DNA of 64,000 nucleotides, from assembly GCA_964367905.1 (NCBI GenBank), contig CAYIZP010000007.1, positions 24,238 to 88,237 on the forward strand, given 5' to 3'. The stretch is from CAUPWF01 sp964367905 (GTDB taxonomy: Bacteria > Bacillota > Clostridia > Lachnospirales > Lachnospiraceae). The notes below the pieces were generated by a model. The model ran no database searches. It saw only the letters and a program-made list of their open reading frames with translations, and had not been told where the DNA came from. The translations under genes and the position numbers were made by a program. This document shows positions 42,760 to 53,242 of the stretch, piece after piece (the first letter of the stretch is position 1; the number at the start of each line of letters is the position of its first letter).

Positions 42760-43557
42760 CTATCCATCAATAGCTGTTAGTTTCTCCTTCATATTACTCA
42801 AATCTTTCTTTATAATTTCTTCATAATCATTAAATGCGCAATATTCACTTTCAAATATATACCAACCATCGAATTTTGCCTTAATAAACTCCTCCAAACT
42901 CTCTGTAAAATTTGTATTTCCATCTCCCAGTTGCAAAGGCAAATTAACATCGTCATGACTATCCTTTAAATGTACTTGCCTGATATGAGACATTAACCCT
43001 CTCGCTAATACTTCTGGCTGTGCATTTCCTGCAAACCTGACTGGATTTTGTGTATCATAATATATAAAATATGGTTTGCCCTTCATCTGGTCAGCAATCC
43101 GTAAATTTGTTTCTAAATCTAATGCATTTTCGTATCCCAATTGGATTCCATATCTCTCGCACAAGGAAATCCCATATTCTAAACAAAGAATCGTCTGCTC
43201 CAGCTCTTCTTGATTCCTTATTTCTCCATCCATAAAACTTGGAACCTGAATCGTGTGAATCTGCATATAATTACACACTTCCACTCCCACATCGAATATT
43301 TTTTTAACCATATTAAAGTTTTCTTTTTTTGACATCCCGCAATCACAAAACGCATTAATAGCCAGTGCTGGGATTTGAACCTTATACTTCCTAACTAATG
43401 CCAAATATTCATCTTGAATACCCTGTTCCTCTAGAGATATCACTTCATCTTTTATTCCAAGACTGATACTCACTCCATCCAACCCTACCCTTCTTGCCAG
43501 TGCAAAAGTCCCCTCTCTATCTGCTGGCACAATCCATTCACATATCCCAAATTTCAT
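42760..43557 (-). CDS. Sugar phosphate isomerase/epimerase (xylose isomerase-like TIM barrel)
   Basis: The 265-residue AP-endonuclease-2-fold protein starts MKFGICEWIVPADREGTF. Metal-site candidates are the Glu in LGYENALDLETN, Asp in YYDTQNPVRF, His in IRQVHLKDSHDDVN and Glu in WYIFESEYCAF. Such enzymes isomerize or epimerize sugars or keto-inositols, often together with a Gfo/Idh/MocA dehydrogenase. Its partner gene just downstream is the deleted pseudogene, so the intact dehydrogenase at 37626-38645 may serve instead. Confidence 0.88.
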   Translation of the reverse strand: MKFGICEWIVPADREGTFALARRVGLDGVSISLGIKDEVISLEEQGIQDEYLALVRKYKVQIPALAINAFCDCGMSKKENFNMVKKIFDVGVEVCNYMQIHTIQVPSFMDGEIRNQEELEQTILCLEYGISLCERYGIQLGYENALDLETNLRIADQMKGKPYFIYYDTQNPVRFAGNAQPEVLARGLMSHIRQVHLKDSHDDVNLPLQLGDGNTNFTESLEEFIKAKFDGWYIFESEYCAFNDYEEIIKKDLSNMKEKLTAIDG

Positions 43558-43575
43558 CGCACTCTCCTTCCTAGA

Positions 43576-45681
43576 TTAGTTCCCTACAAGCCGATATCGA
43601 CCGCGCTCTTCTATACTACTTACCCCATCTGCAGTTGTATACCCTTGCAACTGAATACTACATTCACCAGTCACCTCAACCACACATGTATTCTTATCTT
43701 TCTGAATCTGTATATAACCTGCATGTACTGGAATCTTTACTGTAAATTCTTCCAATCCTTCTTTCAGATTTATAATACGATAGCTCTGATATTCCGTCAT
43801 GTATTTCTGCACCCCCATCAATCCACACACAACCCCAACTACTGCTGCCGCTCCCATCACACTATGACATAAGCTTTTCCCATACGCTCTTCCATAAAAG
43901 TCTAACGTACGTAGCCCATCTCGCCTAATATCTTCATAAATACGAGTGTCTCCAGCCTGCAAAATCGGTCCCAATGCCTGTTCTAGTAATTGTCTCACAG
44001 CACCAGTTGCTCTCATTTTCGACAAACACATCATTTCCCAAATAAAATTGATACTTATAGATCTATGTCGATTTTCGTAACAACACAATTCTCTTTCAAC
44101 CACAGAATAGGACTCCTCCTCGATAAAATCAAATACTACACCGAATATTTGAGCATAACAAGAAAAATTCCGATCAATCTGACCATGTCTATCATAACCA
44201 TTATAGAACAAGCCCGAGTTAATATCTCTAAACTCCTCTACAATCTTACAGCGTAGTGTGCTTGCACTTGTGTGATATCGCAAAGCCTTCTCCAAATCTA
44301 CATCTAACTCTGCAAGAAAAGCTACAAATTCTAGCCCGTGCACTAGTAACATTTGGGCATATGTAGCGACTCCCTTTATATCCAAGCCCACATTATCTCC
44401 TGTTGACCAATCAGGAAAGAAGCTACCACATCCTATTTCTATCGTAGACAAATATCCTTTATCACTCACGCTACATAACTCTAGATATAAGTCTGCAATG
44501 TGATAAATTTCCCGCTTATATTCTAAGAGAAACTCCACATCTCCTGTGCTTGTATAATCATTTTCAAACCCTAATAATGTATATAACTGAAAGTCAAAAT
44601 ATGTAGTGCCTAATTCCTTCACCGTCGCCTCAAGCGGAAGAACCTGTGATAATAGTGTATCTCTCGTAATTCTATGTTCTCCAAACACATAATCCATTGC
44701 ATAGATTGCACTGATGCTATCTAATGCCCAAGGCAGCGCATCTCGATAAATAGCATCTAGAATAAAGCCGTCCATACAACTGCGAATCGTGGCTGCACCC
44801 ATATAATAATATTTCTCCACCTCACTGTCTGTTACCTTAACACTACCTCTATATTCTACTTTGGTTATAGCATACCTGCAATAAATATCCGACAGAAAAA
44901 CTTTTCCTCTTACACGAATACAAACAAACTTTAGAGCTTGTTGCGTACTACAAATCGCTTGGTTTTTTTCATTTATTTTCCAAGCTTTTTGTTGTATTTG
45001 TTCTAATTCTTCCCTCTCTGCTAATACCTCTTCTCTAGACTGTCCTACAATAATTTCTACCGTTCCCTCTCCACTAGCACTCATTTGCATTTGTCCCAAA
45101 TCGTAATACGGAAGCTCAAACACCCGCTCTTCATCTTCTAGCACGCAAGCATCAATATGCACTGAATAAGTCTCTTTTCTATCTTCTAATACATCAATTT
45201 TTTGTCTAGTTTTTGCAATACAATACCGTGATTTTTTATAAGTTTTCTTATCTAGTGAGACAAGGAGATCATCTAACACCTTCCCTTGCTCCATTTCTAA
45301 ATAAACTGCTGGAAGTGTGCTTGCATAATCAAGTTCTATCTGAATTTTGTGCTCTCCCAGTGTAAGCAAAACTTTTCGATCCGTAATATCTAATTCTCTT
45401 CCATCTAGTATAAATCGAATTCTTCCATCAATGCAATCCCATATTAGATATTGCTCTTCTTTTATCTCTACCAACAATTGGTAAAAACTATGGTATACTG
45501 GGGTTCGAAATGTTCCTGGATATCCTATGTATCGAAATCGTTGGATAGAATTATACAATTTCTTCTTGTGCATATGGGCAATTTCTTGGTTTGGATACCA
45601 ATACCAATACCCTTTGGTCTGACCACAGTCCTCTTTTCCTACCTTTTTCGCATTCTGATCTAAGACTATATCAAATATCAT
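43576..45681 (-). CDS. GH78-like alpha-L-rhamnosidase family protein
   Basis: The 701-residue protein has N-terminal beta domains (about 1-270) and an (alpha/alpha)6 barrel (about 280-615). The barrel has ILDAIYRDALPWALDSISAI in the place of the GH78 Asp-rich motif, SFFPDWSTGDNV (Asp-Trp) and GKSLCHSVMGAA, which resembles the C-H-x-x-x-A block. A C-terminal beta domain follows. There is no signal peptide. The catalytic acids are shifted from the standard motif, so hydrolysis of rhamnose is likely but not certain. The SD GAGAGG precedes the start. Confidence 0.72.
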   Translation of the reverse strand: MIFDIVLDQNAKKVGKEDCGQTKGYWYWYPNQEIAHMHKKKLYNSIQRFRYIGYPGTFRTPVYHSFYQLLVEIKEEQYLIWDCIDGRIRFILDGRELDITDRKVLLTLGEHKIQIELDYASTLPAVYLEMEQGKVLDDLLVSLDKKTYKKSRYCIAKTRQKIDVLEDRKETYSVHIDACVLEDEERVFELPYYDLGQMQMSASGEGTVEIIVGQSREEVLAEREELEQIQQKAWKINEKNQAICSTQQALKFVCIRVRGKVFLSDIYCRYAITKVEYRGSVKVTDSEVEKYYYMGAATIRSCMDGFILDAIYRDALPWALDSISAIYAMDYVFGEHRITRDTLLSQVLPLEATVKELGTTYFDFQLYTLLGFENDYTSTGDVEFLLEYKREIYHIADLYLELCSVSDKGYLSTIEIGCGSFFPDWSTGDNVGLDIKGVATYAQMLLVHGLEFVAFLAELDVDLEKALRYHTSASTLRCKIVEEFRDINSGLFYNGYDRHGQIDRNFSCYAQIFGVVFDFIEEESYSVVERELCCYENRHRSISINFIWEMMCLSKMRATGAVRQLLEQALGPILQAGDTRIYEDIRRDGLRTLDFYGRAYGKSLCHSVMGAAAVVGVVCGLMGVQKYMTEYQSYRIINLKEGLEEFTVKIPVHAGYIQIQKDKNTCVVEVTGECSIQLQGYTTADGVSSIEERGRYRLVGN

Positions 45682-45698
45682 CTCACACCTCTCTCATT

Positions 45699-46532
45699 CT
45701 ATCCCTTCACTCCACCTGCCATCAGTCCACCTACAATGTATTTTTGTAATGAAAAATATAGGATGACAACTGGAATGATAGCAACGATAAATGCTGCAAA
45801 TGCTAAGTTCAAGTCGCTACTATATTGCCCAAAGAAGAAATACTGACTAAGCGGGATGGTCTTTGCCGCTTCCTTTTGTGCAATGATTAAAGTAATTGGG
45901 AACTCATTCCACGCTGTTAAGAAATTCAAAATCACCGATGTTGCAACGATCGGTTTAAGTAATGGAAACACAATAAACCAAAAAGTTCTCAAACGGCCAC
46001 AACCATCAATTCTAGCGGACTCTTCGATATCGATAGATACCGTTTTAATAAAACCAGTGTAGATAAATACATTGTACCCTATCTGAAATCCAGCAATTGC
46101 AATAATTAATCCAATATTGGTATTCATCAATTCTAGGTCAGCCATCGTTCGATACAACGGTAACATAATTACTTGAAATGGTATTAAAATTGCTGCCAAA
46201 CATATGTAATATATTGTGTTATAAATAAACCCTTTACTTCTAGCAATTACATAAGCTGCCATGGAACAAAACACAGTTAATATCAATACTACACCGATGG
46301 TTACAATAATACTGTTTTTTGCTGCATTGAAGAAGTTCGATTTCTCTAATGCTTCTATGTAGTTTTCAAAGTGATAAATTACAGGCCACGCCAGACGTGT
46401 CTGTGCAATTTCTTCTTTCGTTTTTAGTGAATATACTACTGCGATGTAAAAAGGCGAAAGAAATAATACAGAACAAAATATAGCCGTTATATAGAACATT
46501 ATTTTTGATGTTATGTCTTTACGCTTTACCAT
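45699..46532 (-). CDS. Carbohydrate ABC transporter permease (MalG-like)
   Basis: The 277-residue permease begins at ATG 46532, overlapping the partner permease stop by one base behind AAGGAGG. Six membrane helices are seen. The EAA loop reads IEESARIDGCGRLRTFWFIVFPLLKP and contacts the ATPase. The C-terminus QKYIVGGLMAGGVKG is typical of CUT1 MalG subunits. No ATPase gene is present, so a shared MsmX-type ATPase encoded elsewhere is expected. Confidence 0.93.
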   Translation of the reverse strand: MVKRKDITSKIMFYITAIFCSVLFLSPFYIAVVYSLKTKEEIAQTRLAWPVIYHFENYIEALEKSNFFNAAKNSIIVTIGVVLILTVFCSMAAYVIARSKGFIYNTIYYICLAAILIPFQVIMLPLYRTMADLELMNTNIGLIIAIAGFQIGYNVFIYTGFIKTVSIDIEESARIDGCGRLRTFWFIVFPLLKPIVATSVILNFLTAWNEFPITLIIAQKEAAKTIPLSQYFFFGQYSSDLNLAFAAFIVAIIPVVILYFSLQKYIVGGLMAGGVKG

Positions 46533-47374
46533 TATAGATCCACCTCCTTCTTCCTGAAGAAATATGTTGTGGCACCACAAATAACAAATACTAAAATCAT
46601 CATGTAAACTGCTACTGTCTGCCCATAACCAACCTTGTTATAGTTAAAGGTATATTTGTAAACGTATAATGCCAATGTCTCTGAAGATTTTCCTGGTCCA
46701 CCGCCTGTCGCTGTCATTACATAATCAAACACTTTAATTCCCCAGCCTAAGAATAGAGTCACATTGATTGTAAGTGCTGGAATTAAATTTGGCAGTGTAA
46801 TCCTAGAAAACAGTTGTCTTCTATTTGCTCCATCAATTCTAGCCGCTTCATACAGGGAATCCGGAATGCTTTGCAAACCAGCTAAATAAATCAACATTAC
46901 GTATCCCGCATCCCTCCAAAGCGATATCCCTGCAATCGCTGGAATAACAGTATCCGTCTTTCCTAGTAGACTTGTAATTCCGAACAATGGACCAATGATA
47001 TCTGAATACATGTATTTCCATAGAAATCCCGTCAATACAAAACTTACAATAAAGGGAATAAAGAAAATTGTTCTAAACATATTTCTTCCTTTGAATTTCT
47101 TATTCAATAGCATCGCTAACCCTAATCCAACGATATTATTGAACACCACAGTGATTGCTGTATACAGGAAAGAATTCTGCATCGGTAACATGACGGATGG
47201 ATCACTAAAGAATTTAACATAATTATCAAATCCTACCATGTTAATTTCTTTCGAAATTCCATCCCAGTCCGTAAATGTATAACCAAACCCTCTTATAAAC
47301 GGTTCTCCCACCACGAGTATGAACAATGCTACTGCTGGCAGTAAAAACCCTATCTTCCATAAACATTTTTTCAT
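46532..47374 (-). CDS. Carbohydrate ABC transporter permease (MalF/UgpA-like)
   Basis: The 280-residue CUT1 permease has about six helices, a first helix at about 7-27 and the EAA loop SLYEAARIDGANRRQLFSRI. TGGGPGKSSETLALYVY before the last helices is a usual UgpA/MalF-like block. It sits between the solute-binding lipoprotein gene and the MalG-like permease gene. Confidence 0.94.
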   Translation of the reverse strand: MKKCLWKIGFLLPAVALFILVVGEPFIRGFGYTFTDWDGISKEINMVGFDNYVKFFSDPSVMLPMQNSFLYTAITVVFNNIVGLGLAMLLNKKFKGRNMFRTIFFIPFIVSFVLTGFLWKYMYSDIIGPLFGITSLLGKTDTVIPAIAGISLWRDAGYVMLIYLAGLQSIPDSLYEAARIDGANRRQLFSRITLPNLIPALTINVTLFLGWGIKVFDYVMTATGGGPGKSSETLALYVYKYTFNYNKVGYGQTVAVYMMILVFVICGATTYFFRKKEVDL

Positions 47375-47432
47375 CTTATAATCCCTTCTAAAAAAGTGGT
47401 TGTGACAATGTCACCCCCACTTTTTCACCTTG

Positions 47433-48755
47433 TTATTGTCTAAGCGCATCAAATTCCGCATCTAATTCTTGGATAAATTCCTCAACACTCATTTCATCTT
47501 TTACAGCTGGGAATAACTCTTGATACTCCTTGTAAAGTGAGTCAAATGCGCCACTAAAAGTTGCATTGTCTTCTTGTCCAAATGAATTCCCTGACTCAAT
47601 ATAACTCAATAATTGAAGGGCTGCTGGATCTGTAATTTCAACTCCACTGTCTTTTGCAAATGATATTTGTCCACTTGTCTCTGCCCAAATCTTCGACCCT
47701 TCTGGAGATAACATATACTCAAAAAACTGATTTGCAATTTCTACATTAGGACTATCCTTTGCAATCATAAATCCATCATCACCAAATACATGAGCTGTAG
47801 GTGGTGTTTCATTGTCGATTGGCGGTGCAAAGAACCCGAAGTTTGCATCTGGTGCTAAACTCTGTAATGTTCCCATGCCCCAATAACCTTGGTTAATCAT
47901 TGCTGCCTCTCCAGTTGCAACCATTTCATACGCTCTCTGATCTGTTGTTCCGAAGATATCTTCATTTCCGTGATTTAATCTTTCCTTCCAACGTTCTAGT
48001 GATTCTGCTACTTGAGGATAATCAGAGAAGCTCTTTTCTCCCGACTCGATTGCTCCAAAGAAGTTTGGATCCTCATCTAATACATAAAATTGATCTGACT
48101 GATACTCTAACTGAGCTGTCCAACCATCACCATAACCTCTAGCAAATGGTAGTACCTCATTTTCTTCCAATGTTGCAATTACTTGATTGTATTCATCTAG
48201 TGTTGTCGGAACTTCTAATCCTAGTTCATCGAATACATCCTTATTATATAATACACCGATTGCTGTCACGTCCATAACAATCCCATATACTTTATCATCG
48301 ATTGTTAAACAAGGTAATGCTGCATCTTGCATATTATCAATATATGCTTGGTCTGTAATATCCAAAATCATTCCTTCTTCAATCAATTCTGGAAGTGCTT
48401 TCGGTCTCCTAAAGATAATATCAGGCGATTCACCAGCGTTAATCTTCGTCTTTAGTATCTGTGCATATTGACCATAATCGATAGACTGAATATCGAATGT
48501 CACTCCAGGATTATTTGCAGAAAAATTATCTGCCAATGCCTGTAATGCATTGATTTTTGGCTCCTCTCCCATGTGATGGAAGATTGTAACAACCGTTTCT
48601 TCTACAGTCCCCTCTGCACTTTCCTCTTCTGTTGTCACCTCTTCGCTATCCGCTTCTGCACTCTCTCCGCTATCTGATGAACTTGAGCACCCTGCGAATG
48701 CTGTTACACTCATCACTGCTGTCAACAATAATGCTAATAACTTTTTGTGTTTCAT
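47433..48755 (-). CDS. Sugar-binding lipoprotein of CUT1 ABC transporter 1
   Basis: The 440-residue extracellular solute-binding protein has a lipoprotein signal with lipobox AFAGC (Cys22) and an acidic Ser/Glu linker to about residue 53. The type 1 substrate-binding fold has ALADNFSANNPGVTFDI and LGLEVPTTLDEYNQVI. It captures oligosaccharides outside the cell for the two downstream permeases. The SD AAGGAGG is strong. A two-component system gene ends 93 bp upstream, and control by that system is likely. Confidence 0.93.
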   Translation of the reverse strand: MKHKKLLALLLTAVMSVTAFAGCSSSSDSGESAEADSEEVTTEEESAEGTVEETVVTIFHHMGEEPKINALQALADNFSANNPGVTFDIQSIDYGQYAQILKTKINAGESPDIIFRRPKALPELIEEGMILDITDQAYIDNMQDAALPCLTIDDKVYGIVMDVTAIGVLYNKDVFDELGLEVPTTLDEYNQVIATLEENEVLPFARGYGDGWTAQLEYQSDQFYVLDEDPNFFGAIESGEKSFSDYPQVAESLERWKERLNHGNEDIFGTTDQRAYEMVATGEAAMINQGYWGMGTLQSLAPDANFGFFAPPIDNETPPTAHVFGDDGFMIAKDSPNVEIANQFFEYMLSPEGSKIWAETSGQISFAKDSGVEITDPAALQLLSYIESGNSFGQEDNATFSGAFDSLYKEYQELFPAVKDEMSVEEFIQELDAEFDALRQ

Positions 48756-48848
48756 AACATTTCCTCCTTCTTCTCTCTAGCTTTTTTTCTATGTTGACAG
48801 TATATTATATTTTCAAAGTCAATAATATTGAATATTATGAACAAAACA

Positions 48849-49889
48849 TTAGATATTTTGACTATTTCTATATTCCATTGGAGTAAGGCCCTGACTTTTT
48901 CTGAATACCTGGTAGAAATATGCATACTCCTTATATCCTATCTCATTCGCAATCTCATTCAACCTCATTCTAGGGTTTTTGAGTAATACTTTAGCCATCT
49001 CCATTCGCTCTTCTAGTACCAAATCGGAAAATGTCTTCTCTACTTCTTTTTTCAATAATCGACTAAGATAAGAAGAATTAACCGCTAGAAAGTCTGCCAC
49101 ACTTTGCAATGTAATTTCATCCTTGTAGTTACTCTTTATATAAATCAATGCATCCTGTATTAATTGACTATATTGAATGTAGTTCATCTTAGCCTTGCAC
49201 TCGTCATTTAATATGAGAATCGCCTGCCTCAATTGTTCAATGCCTGTGGCTCCCTGAACAGCCTCGATTGTCCGCCCCATTATCTCAAGTCCTTCAATCT
49301 TCCTATCGTAGAAGGAATATATTTTTAATACATTGACACAAATATCTTGCACGATCATCTTAGACATCTCAAAGTCCCCATTACTATATACTTCTATTTT
49401 TATCATCAGATTATTCAATACTTCATCAATCCAGTCTTCGTCGTCAGAATTTGAATTTTCTTTCAATAGTTCATAAAAATAATTTAAGTCTCCTGTAATA
49501 AGGTGATTTTCTTCCTCTCTTAACTGCTGAATCACCTTTTCAAGAACCAAATGTACCTCCTCATCTCTAATTGGTTTAGCTAAATAGTCGACTACACCAA
49601 TATTAAATGCCTTTTTCACATAATTGAATTCCTTATGTGCAGAAACAATAATGATATGTATCTCACACCCCATGGCATTCAGATTTCCTGCAAGAGTCAA
49701 CCCATCTATTCCTGGCATATTAATATCCAATAACATGATATCAATTGTTTGTTCCTCTAGATAATCGATGACGTCTCTTGCCCCTCTCGCCTCTAGACAC
49801 ACCTCACATTCCAAATCACTCTCTGATATATACTTGCTCAATGCCTCACGTATCAATGGCTCATCATCTACTATTGCAACTCTATACAT
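48849..49889 (-). CDS. YesN-type response regulator with AraC DNA-binding domain
   Basis: The start is ATG 49889 (MYRVAIVDDEPLIREAL) behind GGAGGGTGAGG; the frame is open further upstream but overlaps the kinase. The 346-residue protein has a receiver domain with the phospho-acceptor Asp in MLLDINMPGIDG and Lys in DYLAKPIRDEE. A linker follows, then a C-terminal AraC double helix-turn-helix (about 240-346, ending FRKSQGLTPMEYRNSQNI). It overlaps the kinase gene by 8 bp and probably activates the adjacent ABC/glycosidase operon. Confidence 0.93.
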   Translation of the reverse strand: MYRVAIVDDEPLIREALSKYISESDLECEVCLEARGARDVIDYLEEQTIDIMLLDINMPGIDGLTLAGNLNAMGCEIHIIIVSAHKEFNYVKKAFNIGVVDYLAKPIRDEEVHLVLEKVIQQLREEENHLITGDLNYFYELLKENSNSDDEDWIDEVLNNLMIKIEVYSNGDFEMSKMIVQDICVNVLKIYSFYDRKIEGLEIMGRTIEAVQGATGIEQLRQAILILNDECKAKMNYIQYSQLIQDALIYIKSNYKDEITLQSVADFLAVNSSYLSRLLKKEVEKTFSDLVLEERMEMAKVLLKNPRMRLNEIANEIGYKEYAYFYQVFRKSQGLTPMEYRNSQNI

Positions 49890-51669
49890 CCTCACCCTCC
49901 ATCGCCAATCTATATGGTAATTCAATAGAAACCTTTGTCCATTTTTCACCATCAATTTCAACTTGATATCTAATTTGAACACCATATTCCACTCCATATA
50001 AATAGGCTAATCTCTTATTTATACTTTTAATTCCGATACTCGTATTCTTCCACATGGACACATTATTTTCCAACTCTATGTTACGTGCATATAGTTTTTT
50101 GCGCCCATTATCATACACCTCTAGATGCAATACACCTTGCTTTTGATAGGTGACGAAACGGATTTTTCCATTCTCTTCATTATGATCAATTCCATGTTTA
50201 AATGCATTTTCCACAATAGGTTGGACAATAAATCTAGGCACCCTTGCCCCCAATAACTCCTCATCTATCTCTGATATAAACTGAAAATCTCCTTTTCGTA
50301 AAATTTGTTTTAAAGCCACAAATTTATTCATATACTCAATCTCATCCTCTAAATAAACAATCGGCTTATCCTCATCTAAACTTTCATGGAGCATCTCCGC
50401 AAACAGGCACACTACTTCACTAATTTCCTTGTTATCTTTGATTTTAGCAAGGCTATTTATTCCCTCTAAAACATTGTAGATGAAATGCGGATTCATTTTC
50501 TCACATAATGTGGCATACTCCATCTGCAACATCTCTTTTTTACTTCTCTCCCTCTGTACCTCTGCAATATAAGCTTCCTCAATATATGTTTCAATCGCCT
50601 GTGCCATCGAATTAATCTCTTCCGCAATCACTCCAATTTCATCCCCAGATTTCAGCTTTATTCTCTGTTTAAAATCTCCTTTCGAAATCTCCTTGATCAC
50701 ATTAGCTACTTTCATCGTGTTACGTGTCATATTTCTACTCAAATACAAAGAAAACAAGATTGTTAAGCCAAAAATTCCTACCGAAACCCATAGAATAGCT
50801 CTTGACAAGCTCTGGCTACTTTCTACCAGCACTTCTGGCGGAATGATATTTATGATTTTAATTTTATTATATGGAGAATTTTTGGTCGAAAACATGTACA
50901 TTTTATTCTCAAAATTATAGATACTATTGTCTTCTAACTCTAAAATATTATTATCTAATATATATTGTGTCTGCACCTTCGCGTCTGAGTCTCCATAAAA
51001 CATCATTTCGTTATTTGAATCTAATAATGCTGTTTTCCAACCACTTTGCTGTATACTAAAAGGAATCGAATCAATGAAAAAATTTTGTTTTACGACAATT
51101 CCTATATGCCCTAATGACTCCATACTATTAATATCAGAAAGCGGTTTTACCAACAAAAAATACTCCTCATCAAGTGCAAAAATTTTGTTGTTGGCTCCGC
51201 CCTCCCCTTCTATAATTTCTCGCACTAATGTGCTATCCCAGTCATTATGTATTGCTTGTTCATAGTAGAACTCTCCCTTGGTATCTACGATATGAATTCC
51301 ATATACATAAGAATTTATAGAAAAAAAGGAGCTTCCAATATCCATAATTCTTCTCTTTACCTTCATATCATCTGCATGATTTGTCATCAACTCATAAAAT
51401 ACATGTGTATTATTCAGCTCATTTGCAGAAATATGTAAGTATACGTCATTGTGCAATTCATTAATCTTAACATCAATCTGATTTGCATAATCTTCAATAT
51501 ATATTTTTGAATTTTCCGTCATCTCCTCATAAATAGCATCATATGTGATTCTATGATTGATGCTACCAACTGATATAATAAGCAAAAGGGCAATTACAAG
51601 GTATGTAATAAATAGTTTTTCTGAAAGCCTCAACTTCCTTGTTTTGGAAATTATTCTATTGATCATCAT
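49882..51669 (-). CDS. YesM-type sensor histidine kinase
   Basis: The start at 51669 follows AGAGG by 9 nt; an ATG three codons earlier is too close to it. The 595-residue kinase has a helix at about 17-37, an extracellular sensor (about 40-285), a second helix and a HAMP domain. The phospho-acceptor region is CEKMNPHFIYNVLEGIN, and IVQPIVENAFKHGID is the ATP-binding N box. It senses a sugar or the solute-binding protein and signals to the overlapping response regulator. Confidence 0.93.
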   Translation of the reverse strand: MMINRIISKTRKLRLSEKLFITYLVIALLLIISVGSINHRITYDAIYEEMTENSKIYIEDYANQIDVKINELHNDVYLHISANELNNTHVFYELMTNHADDMKVKRRIMDIGSSFFSINSYVYGIHIVDTKGEFYYEQAIHNDWDSTLVREIIEGEGGANNKIFALDEEYFLLVKPLSDINSMESLGHIGIVVKQNFFIDSIPFSIQQSGWKTALLDSNNEMMFYGDSDAKVQTQYILDNNILELEDNSIYNFENKMYMFSTKNSPYNKIKIINIIPPEVLVESSQSLSRAILWVSVGIFGLTILFSLYLSRNMTRNTMKVANVIKEISKGDFKQRIKLKSGDEIGVIAEEINSMAQAIETYIEEAYIAEVQRERSKKEMLQMEYATLCEKMNPHFIYNVLEGINSLAKIKDNKEISEVVCLFAEMLHESLDEDKPIVYLEDEIEYMNKFVALKQILRKGDFQFISEIDEELLGARVPRFIVQPIVENAFKHGIDHNEENGKIRFVTYQKQGVLHLEVYDNGRKKLYARNIELENNVSMWKNTSIGIKSINKRLAYLYGVEYGVQIRYQVEIDGEKWTKVSIELPYRLAMEGEDV

Positions 51670-51788
51670 GTTCTCCATCCTCTGATTAAATTTGTGAATA
51701 GCCCTAAGCCTTATTATACCTCTACCGAGAAGAAAAGGGAACTCTGAATCCAGAGCTCCCCTTCTTTATAACATTATAATTTTCTTAC

Positions 51789-53201
51789 TTATTCTGCTGC
51801 TTCTTGAATTACTTCATTTCCACGCTCTTCAATGTTCTTAAGAGTAGTATCTAAATCTTGAGCATCTGCCAAGTATTTTTGTACTTCTTCATTGATAACC
51901 GCTTCGTATTCCGCAGGATTTGCACCAGCTACTTTTTCTGTTACAGAAACTGTATCTGGGTTAAAGAATACACTCTTGATGTTCTCAGCTGTCATTCCTT
52001 CATCTGCGATGTCGTCTTCAACTGTTGCATATAAATTCTTAGCTTCTACAGTAATGTCTGCATATGGCTCTGCTGGAGAATTTTCTGCTGCGTATGCTAC
52101 TAAGTCAACACAGAAATCTGTTGCCATTAATGGGTCTGCAGATGTTGCAGGTACACCAAATGTTCCACAAACTCCCCATGACATCATACCTTCTGTTCCT
52201 TCTGGAACTGGCATTGGAGCGAATCCAACTTCCCAATCTCTTGGGTATGTTTCTGTATCTGCTAACCAGTTGAACATCCATGTTCCGTGAGGATACATAG
52301 CGTAATCTCCTGTAAAGAATCCGTCTGGCTCAAATTTGTTTGCAATAATGTCTGCTTGCTTAGGCATAGACTCATCTACGTTTTGCATTTGATATGTAGC
52401 TTCAAGTGCATCTACGAAAGCTGGATCACTGATGTTCGATAATCCTTCTGCGTTGTAGAAGTGTTGTCCACCACCAAGTTTCATGATTGCTTCACCATAC
52501 CAGAACATTCCCCATTGTAGGTGTAATGCTCCATATACTTTATCAGCACCTTCGCCTGATGTTAACTCTACTGCTAATGCACGGTACTCATCCCATGTCA
52601 TAGGTGTATCCATGCTTGGGTAGTCGATTCCAGCTTCATCAAAGATAGCCTTGTTGTAGAATAATCCCCATGATGTATATCCACCAGGGATACCATAGAT
52701 TTCTCCATAGTTATAAGCTGCTGCTGCATTTGATCCATAACGTGCTTCCATATCGATTCCTAATTCTGCAACGTATTCATCTAGTGGTACAAGTAATCCA
52801 GAAGATGCGTTCTTGTCTTGCTCGATTGGGTTGAAGTTATAGATGATGTCGATTTGCTCTCCACCCATAATTTGGATTGGCATGTTTACAGCATATTCTT
52901 GATCTTTTTCTTTTACTTCAATCTCAACACCCTTCCACTTGTCTGTTGCGCCAAGTGCTTCTATACCCTCTACGATTGCTGGGTTGTTTAATTGATCATG
53001 GATAGAGATAACTAGTTTTCCTGTATATCCTTCTCCTGAAGCTTCTTCTGTTGCGTCCTCTGCTGGTGCTTCCTCTGCTGCTGCATCCTCTGCTGGCGCT
53101 GCTTCCTCTGCTGCTGGTGCTGCACAACCGATTGTTAGACCAGCTGTCATAGCCACTACTGAAACTACTGCAAGTAATTTCTTCACTTTCTTGTTAAACA
53201 T
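51789..53201 (-). CDS. Sugar-binding lipoprotein of CUT1 ABC transporter 2
   Basis: The 470-residue protein has a lipoprotein signal with lipobox LTIGC (Cys26) and a striking Ala/Glu/Pro/Asp-rich linker (about 27-57). The substrate-binding fold has NYGEIYGIPGGYTSWGLFYN and YAMYPHGTWMFNWLAD. It belongs with the two permease genes directly upstream. Here the binding protein is third, not first, in the operon. Confidence 0.92.
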   Translation of the reverse strand: MFNKKVKKLLAVVSVVAMTAGLTIGCAAPAAEEAAPAEDAAAEEAPAEDATEEASGEGYTGKLVISIHDQLNNPAIVEGIEALGATDKWKGVEIEVKEKDQEYAVNMPIQIMGGEQIDIIYNFNPIEQDKNASSGLLVPLDEYVAELGIDMEARYGSNAAAAYNYGEIYGIPGGYTSWGLFYNKAIFDEAGIDYPSMDTPMTWDEYRALAVELTSGEGADKVYGALHLQWGMFWYGEAIMKLGGGQHFYNAEGLSNISDPAFVDALEATYQMQNVDESMPKQADIIANKFEPDGFFTGDYAMYPHGTWMFNWLADTETYPRDWEVGFAPMPVPEGTEGMMSWGVCGTFGVPATSADPLMATDFCVDLVAYAAENSPAEPYADITVEAKNLYATVEDDIADEGMTAENIKSVFFNPDTVSVTEKVAGANPAEYEAVINEEVQKYLADAQDLDTTLKNIEERGNEVIQEAAE

Positions 53202-53242
53202 TTTTCATTTCCTCCTTTTTTGGATTTTCTCTTTTATATTTA

